Shown here piece by piece: positions 1-11,912 of a stretch of 64,000 bases of DNA. The stretch is taken from contig CP136069.1 in the NCBI GenBank assembly GCA_032622095.1, positions 19,853,326-19,917,325 on the forward strand. The letters run 5' to 3'. Origin of the DNA: Siphonodentalium dalli (taxonomy: Eukaryota > Mollusca > Scaphopoda > Gadilida > Siphonodentaliidae). The stretch's first letter is position 1, and each line of letters starts with the position of its first letter. The notes below the pieces were generated by a model. The model did not search any database. It worked only from the letters and a program-made list of their open reading frames with translations, and was not told where the DNA came from. The position numbers and the translations under genes are program-made.

Positions 1-1237
1 CACCGCACAATCGTTTTGACGATTCTGCCACCAATTTCACGATTTGGCGGTTTGACAACAACGGTGCAACGGCATTTTAACGATTGTGCGACCAAACTGA
101 TATGGAAGAAAACAGAAAACATGCACAAAAATGAATATTTCTTGAAATACGGATAGGTATATACCGTATATTATATTTATATTAGGTACGGCGTTTTTCC
201 ATTCGAAAATCTGTAAAAAGTTCAGCACTTGATGGTTAGGACAACGATACATAACCCTTGACATAAATAGATCGGTTGATTTTGGTTTTACACACAACAC
301 TGTGCGAAATTCGTCTAAAGTGTTGAGCAAATCTATATGACTGACATTATATTGAGGGGACCCAACTATTAACATAGCAATACGGCTTCGGGTTTCCACA
401 ACTATTGTTCACCTCAGTTTGTGATTGATAGCTTGCTAGCCATACTTATTAGGTGTACCATCGCACTCAATTGACAACGCCAAATATCCGACTATGACAA
501 CGACCATTATGCGACAAGCAATTGAAATTTTATTAACTTGTGTTCCTGAGAAGTCGTTTTTTCTAATGAAGGTCATGCTCGCTGCACATTCACATGAGTC
601 ACACGTTGTTATTGCGGCTAACATACCCCGTATATACATTCCGTTGTGTAAGATTTTAACCCAACACCATATTAATCTCTTTCTCCCTGGGAAAATAAGA
701 AGACGTGGCACATTTAATTTAGGGACAAGATTTCTCCCAAGCCGCTCTCAAGGCTGGTCCCTGTCCCCTGAAATGTTTGTTTGGGGGTCTCAAATCTGGA
801 ATACTTTCAATTTGCACTCATTGGAATCGTGCAAAACTAAATAACTAATTTCCCAGTCTCACGATTCTTTCTTATACGAATTTGAACTCGGTTGAATGAT
901 TTATACGTTGAGCCATTATTATGGCCGCCCGTATTGTTAGGGGCTGATGCTTTTTACCCGATTTTGTGTTTGTTTACAATTTTTTGTTATGGTAGTAACA
1001 GTTTTTGTAGAATATACCTTAATTGTATATACACATACATATAACAAAATAGATTCCAATCAACCTTATATATGTATAAATCGGGCAGAAATGTGAAAAT
1101 TACTGTAATTTTCCACCATTTCTTCCTGACATACCATTCAATTGGCCCGAATTTGACAGAAAATATCTCCAATTTTCCAGAAAATTGCCTGAATTTTGAG
1201 ATTTCTAATCCTTTGGGGGATTCAGCTTTCCGAGTCA
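1..1237. other. No gene recognised; small inverted repeat
   Basis: No coding signal I trust. Open frames of 70-120 codons on both strands show no domain pattern and overlap one another. A perfect 12-bp inverted repeat (CGCACAATCGTT at 4-15, its complement at 79-90) could form a hairpin at the left edge. The stretch is otherwise AT-rich unique-looking DNA. Confidence 0.4.
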
Positions 1238-1424
1238 CCCCAGTCCCCCCGGCTCGTACGGCTACGGTTATTATGCTTGCTTGACACAAAACACGTCGAC
1301 AATAAAGCATACCTGTTCGTGTGTATAATTTCGATCTGCACAAATCAATGTCTCGCGCGAATCAAAATGAAATAGAGTTACCACGCTTGCATTATGAGAG
1401 ATAATTGCATACAATTGTCGAAAG
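1238..1424. repeat. Dispersed ~190-bp repeat, copy A
   Basis: Matches 2443-2649 in the same orientation. Shared landmarks are TACGGCTACGGT near the left end, CACGTCGACAATAAA and TATAATTTCGATCTGC in the middle, and CATACAATTGTCGAAA at the right end, with scattered substitutions between. Family unknown. The second copy ends exactly where the Gypsy remnant starts, so this may be the end of a longer element. Confidence 0.7.
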
Positions 1425-2442
1425 ATTAATTTTGTATATCTGGGGATAAATGTTAGTTACTTTGGGTACATGTCGAGTGCCCACAAAATTTAAACATCGC
1501 AGTGATAAATATAAAATATCACCGACATTGTTATCTTTTCACACATGTTGCACAATTAATTGAGGCTTTCAATTCCGATACCCCCTTATAGCATTGTTAC
1601 AGGAATCGTGTGCCGGTATGTCATACCCCAGGCACAACACACAATACTATGCAGCTCGGGTGATATATTTTAAAGAAATATTCAACATATCCTCGCGAAA
1701 GTACGCACATATTCGACCTATAATATGAAATAGGTACATAATGTGATTATTTGATTCTGAAATACGCAGATAATGGATTTATACCCGTTATGTCGTTTTA
1801 TGGCGCGGATCACAGTGACAACACATGTTAAAGAGCGTACGCCTGACAAGTCTTGAGCTGGCTTATTTGTGTCATTGTCCGCACAAAAACTGCTTAAAAT
1901 CGCCTCATGATTGGTCGATAATGTGACTAAAAGGCTCACATTTTCAGCACAATATAGACTTAAAATGATACTAGTCTAAGCAGATTATCTACCTAAAATA
2001 AGTTATCTTATAAGCAGATAATGTGCGGGTTTTTCAGAAAACAGGCTGAAATATTATAGTGGCTAAACAGACTAAAAAACCAAATAGCGACCACAAATAT
2101 AATCCATATTATACTAGCCAAGGTTAGACCCGTCTATGTTTCACATACAGCTTCACTAATACAAGAAGACTGTGATGGTTTATATGTGATTGTTGATAAC
2201 GACACCTATATATAGTCAGGTGAATATGTACATGTAATTTCCATTCTGAACAAAGTATGTATAAAAGTTTTTGCAGTTTTCTTTAGATTACAGCAAAATT
2301 AGAAACACATCATCTTATTAGGCGTTTATGTCAATATCGGTGCGCCGCTATAGTACTCATACACATGCGCCCGTAATACCCATATTATACGATTGACTTA
2401 CAATTACAATTTTTCAAAACGTTTTTTGGGGAGGGCTAGCCC
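1425..2442. other. No gene recognised
   Basis: AT-rich spacer between the two copies of the ~190-bp repeat. A short antisense open frame at 1718-1939 has no recognisable motif. The motif GCAGATTATCT / GCAGATAATGTGC recurs near 1980-2025, but I see no larger structure. Confidence 0.4.
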
Positions 2443-2649
2443 TCCAATTCCCCCAGCCCCCTGTACGGCTACGGTCATAATGATTTCTTGATTCAAACAC
2501 GTCGACAATAAAACATACCTGTTTGAGTTTATAATTTCGATCTGCCCAAATCAATGTCCCACGCGAACCAATACGAAATAGAGTTACGGCTCTTGTATCG
2601 TGGCAGATATTGCAAATATCAAACTGTAAATGCATACAATTGTCGAAAA
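2443..2649. repeat. Dispersed ~190-bp repeat, copy B
   Basis: Direct-orientation partner of 1238-1424. Its right end (CATACAATTGTCGAAA) abuts the first codons of recognisable Gypsy pol sequence. This marks either the truncation point of the retrotransposon or the insertion of this repeat into it. Confidence 0.7.
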
Positions 2650-3488
2650 CATTCAGATTTGATAAGGCATTTCAAAAATTGAAATCTGATTTAACAGAAG
2701 CCACATATCTCGCATATCTAGATAAAAATAAACCATTCATAATGTATACTGATGCCAGCGCGCATGCTATTGCAGCATTGATTACACAGTCACGTGACCC
2801 AGGTGACCCGTGTATATCAAGATCGAATACGGAAAATCCTATACATTTTATTTCCGCACGTCTGAATAAATCTCAAATTCGTTCATGGAGTACATTAGAA
2901 CGGGAATGCTTTGCTATTTATTGGGCAAAAAAGAAACTTCAATTTTATATCAGCGGGTCTCCGTTAATTATAAAGACTGACCACAAGGTATTAACTCATA
3001 TGTTATCTGCTCCCATGGACAATACAAATGTCGCACGGTGGGCTGTGTGCATAGCTGCCTACAAGCCGCAGATAATCCACATACCCGACAAAGAGAATAT
3101 ATTTGCAGATTATTTATCACGACCGGAAAAGTTACAAACTGGTATGTCAGAGGTGCCAGATCAGTCCGACGTAACCGGCCCTGAACGAGAAGTACCAATG
3201 GTTGTGGAAATAATTGACACATCTAAATTAAACACAAAACAATATGCAAATTGTCGCATAGACAAATTTCTACCTGAAAATCAGGAAGCAATTCAGTTAG
3301 AGGGGTTTGACATACAACTTGAAAAAGAACGCGATATCGAAGCAATAGAGATTGTTCAAAAATTAAATTTCACAAAACCACCCCGACAAATAGCAGATAA
3401 ATATATAGTAATTAAAGATGTGCTATATTTCATCAGTAATCATGATGATGATCCAGATATACGCCTATTTATTCAAACAATACCATGA
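2650..3488 (+). pseudogene. Ty3/Gypsy pol fragment: RT connection and RNase H domain
   Basis: Encodes the end of a Ty3/Gypsy-type reverse transcriptase followed by its RNase H domain, which degrades the RNA strand during reverse transcription. The open frame runs from 2610, but its first ~15 codons are repeat sequence. Numbered from that open-frame start, the domain shows TDAS (D48), a STLERE motif (E97), KTDHKVL (D124) and a later D near IPDKENIFADYLSR, the usual acidic residues of this family. The fingers and palm of the RT, the protease and gag are missing, so the copy is 5'-truncated. The frame ends at a stop just before the integrase, which is read in another frame and overlaps it by about 70 bases. 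That is a frameshift relative to an intact pol. Non-functional remnant. Confidence 0.88.
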
Positions 3489-4902
3489 CTTAGCAGGGCA
3501 TTTTTCAACAGTTAGGACTTTTGCAACAGCAAAACTTAAATATTATTGGCCAAATATGTATAGAGATATACATAATTATTGTCAAGCTTGCATGATTTGT
3601 AAAATTAGGAATTTATCACAACAAAAGGCCCCAATACAAGAGATGGACCGCCCGCCATTTCCGTTTGCGACAATAAGCACTGATATACAAGGACCGTTTG
3701 AAACAACAATGTCCAATAACAAATATATTTTAACTTTTATTTGTTGTCTGACTAAATATGTCGAGGCATTTGCGATTCCCGACAAACGAGCGGAAACGGT
3801 GATAATGATATTTTTAGATGAGGTCATTAGCAGACATGCTTGCTGTCTCAATTTGGTAAGTGATAACGGCTCCGAGTTCAAAAATAAAAAGATGGATCAG
3901 GTGTGCAAAGAACTAAACATCCACCATATTTACTCCAGCCCCTACCATCCGAATTCGCAGGGATGTGTCGAGCGATCGCACGCCGTTCTAAATTCTGTTA
4001 TATCAAAATTGGTATTACAAAACACACACACTTGGGACATGTATTTGTCACAAGCATTATTTGCAATGCGTGTTCACGTAAATGATACAAAAAAATTCAG
4101 TCCATTTTATTTATTATATCATAGGGAACCCACTTTAAGTCTTGATAATATTCTAAAACCCAGATTGAAATATGTAGGGGAGGACTTTACATCTATCGCT
4201 TTACAGAAACAGCATAGAAATTTTCGTTTAGTTCTTTCGCGTTTAAGATCTCAAATCAGAACACAGAGAAAGAATGAAAAACGGACAGAGGTTTCATTTG
4301 AAATAGGCGATCCAGTTTATTACAAATCGGGGCGAAAAACGGGTAAACTGAGTTTATCATGGCAAAGTCATTGGAATATAATTGAAAAATGTAGTAATGT
4401 ATCATTCTTAATTAAAGATCAATTAAGTGCTCGAACAGTCCGCTGTCATGCCGACAATATTCGTAAAGCCGACACTGCATGGAAAATTCCTCCCAAAGAT
4501 ACAATACGTCAATTGCGAAGACAGCGATTTGTTGTAAATAGTTCTAACGAAGACCCAGAACAACCTGCGTCATCAGAATGGTCGTCTAGTGACGAAATTC
4601 CACTTGCGCAATTAATGAAACGCAAACAATTAAGACGGAAAAATTCTTCAAGCGACGATGAAATACCACGATTGGAATGGGCAGACAGATTGCGCGCAAA
4701 TGAGCAAAACAATAATAATTCAGATGCTTTTGCGGCCGAAACTGAAGAAATTGAAAATGTTGCCTCCGATAACATAAACCCATATGTACAAACAACTGTT
4801 TCTGACATGGATATCGATTTAAATTCGCGTTCATATGATGCATCTACACAAGCATGCATGCATGATATCATTCGTGTTATAAGCACATGGGAAACAAAAT
4901 AG
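3418..4902 (+). pseudogene. Ty3/Gypsy integrase
   Basis: 494-residue open frame covering a Ty3/Gypsy integrase, the enzyme that joins retroelement cDNA to host DNA. An N-terminal zinc-binding HHCC is visible (H23, H28, C58, C61). The catalytic core has D89 (in STDIQGPF), D149 (in SDNGSEF) and E185 (in GCVERS), giving an exact D,D35E spacing. A GPY/F-like module follows around residues 290-345, then a serine/acidic tail to the stop. The true pol frame enters near residue 18, because upstream pol lies in another frame. The first ~17 residues are therefore frameshift read-through, not a real start. All catalytic residues are kept, so decay is limited to truncation plus the frameshift. Confidence 0.9.
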
Positions 4903-6118
4903 ACAATTTGTCCGACAGAATTAATATCAGGATTCCATTAAAGTCATACTTACCAGTATAAATGTGCAACAGTTATGCATCCGTAAATACTTATATATTG
5001 TAGTCCTGACGGAATAACAATGTATAACAAAATCCTGAATGTTCACTTTCCGTATCACAAAGGAATAGAAATGATAAATAATTGAACTAAATAACACATA
5101 CATGATTTAAATCATAGTTTTAATATTCGTAGTCTACGCGTGTATAACATAAATATATCCAACATTGTGCCATTACACGCTTAAATAACGTGCCGACAAC
5201 ACATGCAAACTTTTCTGTATACAAAGCATGAGGTTTACTTGATTTATGTATCTGGACAACGGGTCCAGGCATATCGTGTAAAGCTATTGAGATGATAAAT
5301 TTGCACATACAATTGAAGTGACCACCATGAGTATTGCATAGACTCCATAACTCAGCTGACATGCGCGTTATGTAGGTTATTGTATAGGTCAGCACCGCGA
5401 TGAGCTGCCAATTGCCAATAGATACAGTACAACGTTCAATCGTAATACTAATACAAAATAGATTATCATTAATCGTCATTGATCATGCACCCTTAGATCC
5501 AATTCGTGTGCACACGATGCATTACCCAGATGGATTGAATATAGGTATAGCGGAATTCCGAGTGGTGTGATCAGCCCTCGTCTTCCGGGTTTGACTTGAG
5601 ATACGCAGGGATATTTAACCCTAGTGTTGTTAATGGAATGCTAAATAAGAATGGTCGTTAGATGGCTTATACCAAGCACAAGTATAATACTATTTTATTC
5701 GCTCTGTAAACAGCAAATTAAATTTCGTTTATAATTGCAAATATGTGCATATAATATAATATAATATGATATAAATAGCGGAGAAGTACATGTATGTGAT
5801 ATTTCATTACCACGTGATTGTTCATAAATAGCTGTGAATAGTTTAACGAAATCGCAATCATCTACTGATTGGTTCTAATTCTACTGGAATGGTGAACGAT
5901 AATTCACCCGATTTTAACAATAATTTCACACCAAAATAATTACACGATTGTCGATTATAAATATCGTCGTGGCAGGCATGTTTGGTTATCGAACAGCAAT
6001 TGTTTTCAGCGACAATTACATTTTTTATGAAATTTTATGGCGTGATATAGATATATCTAGCGGTTCCCTTTAATGTCATGATTCAAGAAATATTTTTAAT
6101 TCCTACGATCACATTTTA
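4903..6118. other. 3' flank of Gypsy remnant, no gene recognised
   Basis: AT-rich sequence downstream of integrase. An antisense open frame at 5120-5479 (119 codons) has no recognisable domain. I could not delimit a long terminal repeat, because the 5' copy is absent and no direct repeat is available to compare. An ATAAT-rich run lies near 5750-5770. Confidence 0.4.
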
Positions 6119-6580
6119 TTGATCATAAACCCAATTCCCTTAATGTCCATATCCCTCATTTATTGCATGACCATTTTTCTTTACATTTTATGGAAATGCT
6201 CTACGAACAGGTTCAAAATTTATGAAAATGCAAATTGCATTGGCGAGTCACTGATTTTGTTTCATGATTCGTACTTTGGACATATTTTGGTTTCAAGATG
6301 CTTATTAGCTATTGTGGGTTTATTGTGTTCTTTTTACAAACACATTATTTATAATTCGTGTCATTTATGTCGAACTAAATGGGTTCGCCAAACACGATCA
6401 ATGGTTGGTACTGTAAGTCAGGCTAATGACGTCACACGCGATGGACCATCCAATATACACCGTGCTGACATACCAGACACGCAGACCGGACCAGACATTG
6501 GTGTTTCAACCACATCTAGCGACACCGCTGCAAATCTTCGAACGTTCATGACACTGTCCTCACAAGATTATCGGACATAG
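6119..6580 (+). CDS. Hypothetical membrane ORF downstream of Gypsy pol
   Basis: 153-codon open frame, not recognised. It shows two hydrophobic stretches (about residues 6-26 and 53-80), a short cysteine pair (CHLC) and a polar Ser/Thr/Asp-rich tail. Its position about 1.2 kb 3' of integrase, on the same strand, is where some Gypsy-like elements carry a third ORF. I see no fusion peptide, furin-type site or coiled coil, so an envelope identity is only a possibility. It may be a chance open frame. Confidence 0.25.
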   Translation: MIINPIPLMSISLIYCMTIFLYILWKCSTNRFKIYENANCIGESLILFHDSYFGHILVSRCLLAIVGLLCSFYKHIIYNSCHLCRTKWVRQTRSMVGTVSQANDVTRDGPSNIHRADIPDTQTGPDIGVSTTSSDTAANLRTFMTLSSQDYRT

Positions 6581-7644
6581 CTATTCCACCGACTGTCCAA
6601 AATAAACACTCGTTGCTGCATTTACTCGTTCGGCGTCTTGTATACAGTCGTTGTTTCAACGCTGACGCCGCCACAGTTCCTTATATGATAACTAAATGAC
6701 GCATATGCTGCCAGATCGTTCATGATCATCGCTGATTCGTTTGATATACATTGGCATAAAAGAATTGGCATTTGATCGCAACTGTACACTGCTGAACATC
6801 GGATTTCATCAATGGAACGAATGCCGCCTTGCCAGCTCTCGCATGCCGCACGGGCATTAACATTTATCTTCCATAATTGTTGCTGTCAATTATAACTGTA
6901 CGTGTTGTGCGAGTTTTCTTGTTCGCACATACCAGCTTATAGCTACTGTGGATTATCCGACCTTGGATAGACTAGTTTGCCGAATATTTATATTGGACAC
7001 ATATATCACATTATACCCGCCAAGCCAGAACTTCTCTACAAATTCCTGGATAAAAATTAACTATTCGCTGATAAACCAGTGCTCCAGTGACTTACTGTTC
7101 GATGCTAATCCAGTAACCTAGTGACATACTATTTACCAGACTCGCCATGGATAAATAACTCTCGTTTCGTTTGCTGTTTTTGTGTATGAATATCCATGTG
7201 TTGATTTTTTTTAGGTTCGCGTTCGCGATTATAGATCCTAGATTCCAACTATCTTCTGTACACTCGGACTTTTACCACACTTTTAATTTGTAACTACATG
7301 TATTTACAAATTCTGAACAGAGGGGACTCTGTCCGATAGTACATACGATAGTTATGTGTTGTTATATGTGTTCCTGGAATCTAGGATAAACTTCCTTTCC
7401 CCAGTGATTGTAACTGCTAGGGTTAATTGTATAGATAAGCACAGTACATATAAGACAGATTATATAGTGTAGAAACACACACGCATAATTAACAAGATCA
7501 CACTCTTAAGTGGGTACAAGAAAGTAACTTTTTATGCTTTGTCAAACAATCGTCAAATTTACGACAATAACACACTGTTTATGAGATATTTCTCATTTGT
7601 ATATTAACAAAGTATGTCTATATTTGAATATTATTTTCGTTTGC
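6581..7644. other. No gene recognised; possible polypurine tract
   Basis: Possible 3' part of the retroelement. A purine-rich AGAGGGGA tract near 7318-7325 resembles the primer site before a 3' LTR, but no LTR boundary can be confirmed. No other feature seen. Confidence 0.25.
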
Positions 7645-7715
7645 AGCGGTTTTTGACAGGTGGAAATATGTTCACAGGATACCCACCAAGGCCTTCCGTA
7701 CCTTTAAGGTATACT
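7645..7715. repeat. Diverged dispersed repeat, copy 1
   Basis: Shares order and spacing of short blocks with 24787-24860: CGGTTTTT, GGTGGAAATAT / GGTGAATAT, ATACCCACC and CCGTACCTTTAA / CCGTACATTTAA. Same orientation. Family unknown. Confidence 0.45.
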
Positions 7716-7976
7716 GCAACTTTGTTTCTTGCCAATAGCAGAATACATAATGCTATTAAGAAGTGACACAAAACACAGAACATTTTTTTTAATTATAAGT
7801 ATTGAGCAGTGAGAAATATTTGAGTAGAGGAAACCAGTAACGAAAGGCGATATTAACATGATTTCTGTCAGCGAATAATTGTTTACGTTCCAATGAATAT
7901 TAAAATGTACTGAAAACAAACTGCTAATGGGTGCCAGACTTTCATAAACACAAATTATGTATTAATGGTGTAACGA

Positions 7977-8250
7977 CATATTTCGATCTTAATTGTCTAA
8001 AACAAATAGGGGATCGGGATGTTTGGATCTCTAGTTTAACGACATTTTTCGGTCTTTAATAGTTTAATGACATTTTTCGGTCTTTATAATATCTCAAGAT
8101 ATAGGGGGTATTTGGATCTCTATAGTTTAACGACATTTTTCGGTCTTTATAGTTTAACGACATTCTCGGTCTTTAATATTTCAAGATATAGGGGCCCTTA
8201 GTGGGTATTTGGATCTCTAGTTTAACGACATTTTTCGGTCTTTGATAGCA
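7977..8250. repeat. Short tandem repeat, ~26-bp unit with interspersed second block
   Basis: Five copies of TTTAACGACATTTTTCGGTC (with small changes) alternate with a second block, ATATAGGGGGTATTTGGATC. It ends just before the first 0.49-kb satellite unit. Confidence 0.8.
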
Positions 8251-8313
8251 AAATGGAAGAAGTACATCTTTGGAAAGATGTGGTGGCCCTAAACAGGAAA
8301 GTTGTTTGGTGAT

Positions 8314-10246
8314 CTTGAAATGCAGTTTTTCTGAACAGTCTTCCTTGATTAAAGTGATGTGAAACACTCCGGCAGACAACGGGCAGAGTGATCAAATAGA
8401 AATTAAGAATAATCTTTCTCAAAGTAGTTATTTGTTACGAATAGTAATCCAAATGGATGATACACAACGTCATTCTTATATATTAGTTAAATGCAATGAC
8501 TCTCGATGCCATCGAGTCGATGGCGAAATCATTTTTGTTTAATTATAGCCGATAGTTGCGCCCCGAATCGAGATGTAAATATTTACAATTTGGAGTAGTT
8601 CAGACGATGTTCTCTATGAAGTGGTGTGGTAGATTATTTTGGAAATTTTCAGTGATGTTAGTAGAATGATAACATTCCCCAGGTTGGCAAAGTGCCTGAG
8701 CACTAACTTATCAATTTCTCGCACCCGAAAAAGTCCATAACAAGTCCATAATATGTCTTTAAGCATATATATATAAATCTCCGAAAACCAAAATTCTAAA
8801 GCATTAAACGATTTCTTGAAATACAGTTTTTCTGAACAGTCTTCCTTGATTAAAGTGATGTGAAACACTCCGGCAGACACCGGGCAGAGTGATCAAATAG
8901 AAATTAAGAATAATCTTTCTCAAAGTAGTTATTCGTTACGAATATTAATCCAAATGGATGATACACAACGTCATTCTTACATATTAGTTAAATGCAATGA
9001 CTCTCGATGGCGAAATCATTTTTGTTTAATAATTATAGCCGATAGTTGCGCCCCGAATCGAGATGTAAATATTTACAATTTGGAGTAGTTCAGACGATGT
9101 TCTCTATGAAGTGGGGTGGTAGATTATTTTGGAAATTTTCAGTGATGTTAGTAGAATGATAACATTCCCCAGGTTGGCAAAGTGCCTGAGCACTAACTTA
9201 TCAATTTCTCGCACCCGAAAAAGTCCATAACAAGTCCATAATATGTCTTTAAGCATATATATAAATCTCCGAAAACCAAAATTCTAAAGCATTAAACGAT
9301 TTCTTGAAATACAGTTTTTCTGAACCGTCTTCCTTGATTAAAGTGATGTGAAACACTCCGGCAGACACCGGGCAGAGTGATCAAATAGAAATTAAGAATA
9401 ATCTTTCTCAAAGTAGTTATTCGTTACGAATATTAATCCAAATGGATGATACACAACGTCATTCTTATATATTAGTTAAATGCAATGACTCTCGACGGCG
9501 AAATCATTTATGTTTAATTATAGCCGATAGTTGCGCCCCGAATCGAGATGTAAATATTTACAATTTGGAGTAGTTCAGACGATGTTCTCTATGAAGTGGT
9601 GTGGCAGATTTTTTGGGAAATTTTCAGTGATGTTAGTAGAATGATAAAATTCCCCAGGTTGGCAAAGTGCCTGAGCACTAACTTATCAATTTCTCGCACC
9701 CGAAAAAGTCCATAACAAGTCCATAATATGTCTTTAAGCATATATATAAATCTCCGAAAACCAAAATTCTAAAGCATTAAACGATTTCTTGAAATACAGT
9801 TTTTCTGAACAGTCTTCCTTGATTAAAGTGATGTGAAACACTCCGGCAGACACCGGGCAGAGTGATCAAATAGAAATTAAGAATAATCTTTCTCAAAGTA
9901 GTTATTCGTTACGAATATTAATCCAAATGGATGATACACAACGTCATTCTTATATATTAGTTAAATGCAATGACTCTCGATGGCGAAATCATTTTTGTTT
10001 AATTATAGCCGATAGTTGCGCCCCGAATCGAGATGTAAATATTTACAATTTGGAGTAGTTCAGACGATGTTCTCTATGAAGTGGTGTGGCAGATTTTTGT
10101 GGAAAATTTCAGTGATTTGGCAAAGTCCCTGAGCACTAACTTATCAATTTCTCGCACCTGAAAAAGTCCATAACAAGTCCATAATATGTCTTTAAGCATA
10201 TATATAAATCTCCGAAAAACAAAAATTCTAAAGCATTAAACGATTT
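8314..10246. repeat. Satellite: four tandem ~0.49-kb units
   Basis: Units start with CTTGAAAT.CAGTTTTTCTG at 8314, 8815, 9303 and 9788, so spacings are 501, 488 and 485 bp. The last unit is ~459 bp and lacks ~28 bp found in the others. Units are near-identical. The first differs most, in its left half and by an added CATCGAGTCGATGG repeat. Small antisense open frames recur in each unit but are not kept across it. I infer a non-coding satellite amplified recently. Confidence 0.93.
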
Positions 10247-11781
10247 GCTATATTTCCAAGGCATATATTTCATCTGATTTAGCGAGAATCCATATATACT
10301 TTTTCACGAGAATCCAGGGTAATTTGCGAGAATATTTACGAGAATCTAGATTTAGATTTTCGCCGAAATATAAGCCCTGATTTCACTCTGAAGTGTGCCT
10401 AAATGGCATAAATTGTACCGTGGTTCCCATGTTCGCCAAAGTGGCATAAATTTATTTCAGGATAATACTAATTTTAGGCATTCATTTATATCACTGATAT
10501 CAGGACAATAAATAGCCATTTCCATTGCATGGAACAAAGAGCGTTATTGTTTATTGGTGTTGTTTTTGGAAGTGGTGGTAGTTAAATTTTATACATTTCG
10601 ACCCCCAATAAGTATTTCCGAACAAATGAATTATTAACAAGCGTGACATGACATCATTGACGAAGATAATTAACACCGATCTACAAGCAATTAAAGTCTT
10701 AAAATGAGCTAAAATTTTACATTTTCTTTAAAAAATTTACATTTTTATCTCTCGCGACATAATTGTCACCAATAAAAACAAATTTGATTCATCGTGGAAG
10801 TTAGTCGGTGACTATAAATAATGTCACCATTCAACTGAATGTTGTTGAGCATATTTCAACCAATTTTGGAAGTTTAAATGAATATTTTCTTCACACGCAA
10901 AGTAAAATTGACAAATTTCAGGATTTTAGCCTGCTTCGTTGGGACCAAAATTTGTTGTGCACACTCAAGAAACGTCTACCGACACTCGCTATGTCAAATT
11001 ATGCCATGACCATGCTATAAACTAGCTTGAAATTGGCAAAACAATGAATTTTTTTTTGGTTGAAAAAATTTACATAGAGAACGATTATTTTTCGATAAAA
11101 ACGAAAATAATGCGAATTTCAGCACTCGTCAGAATGGTGCAGAATAACATACGAGTCTTCTTATATGCGAAAATTTGACCTCATTCGATAAATTAGTCTC
11201 GTAATTAAGGATATGGAATTCCGTCGCACTGTAGTGTTACTGTACATGGCCGACGAAATTTTGAAATGTAAACACGCATCAAACTTACCTTTTGTGAGAA
11301 TAACAAAAGCGCAACCTTGATCAAAGTAATACAATACACAACAACACATAGAATAAAACTGATATAAACACGGTATAAGTGAGAATAAGACGCGTATTCA
11401 GACGTGCACTTTGACAACATTTCTTCGCTATAAATATATCTGACCCAGATGCAGCTGTTTTGCACACGTCACTTTCCATATTTGGAATGTCCATATATGG
11501 GACCTGAATACCGATCAATCCATTGCAAACAAATTACCACGCAATTATCTTAGCATAAAAATATATTGTAATTTATACAACTACGACCCTGGTAACCCTG
11601 ATAACTAATACAATATACCGGCCAATTCATTTTAAGATCGTTATTTCACTTTGCTTTAGGCATAAATACACTCTTGAACGCACATAAACGACCCATTGGC
11701 GTTAAATTAAATATACTCGGTATTTATTAATATTAGTTTTTTATTGCTCAGTTTTGAGTTTGACCCTTGACACCTGTCAAT
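10247..11781. other. No gene recognised
   Basis: The first 120 bases repeat the motif (C/G)CGAGAAT several times. Open frames at 10808-11020 (+) and 11161-11518 (-) show no domain pattern. Long A and T runs are frequent. Confidence 0.4.
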
Positions 11782-11912
11782 ATATTTGGGCTGAATTCAT
11801 ATGATGCGGTATTATTCCTCGAAATAAACAACAAAGCAGTCGTTACTTCGAAATGTCGTTTGGGCTAACATTTACACAAATCCTTCGCGTGTTCTCCTCA
11901 ATTGGCACGCAT
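11782..11912. repeat. Dispersed ~135-bp repeat, inverted partner of 32.0 kb
   Basis: The reverse complement matches 32003-32140. Shared landmarks are ATATTTGGGCTGAATTCAT, GATGCGGTATTATTCCTCG and GGGCTAACATTTACACAAAT. The two copies lie 20 kb apart in opposite orientation, consistent with a dispersed mobile repeat. Confidence 0.75.

Noticed and set aside
5120-5479. 119-codon antisense frame as a gene
   Set aside because: No recognisable domain or splice context, and it lies in AT-rich flank of the retroelement.
8173-8880. Short antisense frames repeated in the 0.49-kb satellite
   Set aside because: They end at different points in each unit and do not persist in later units.
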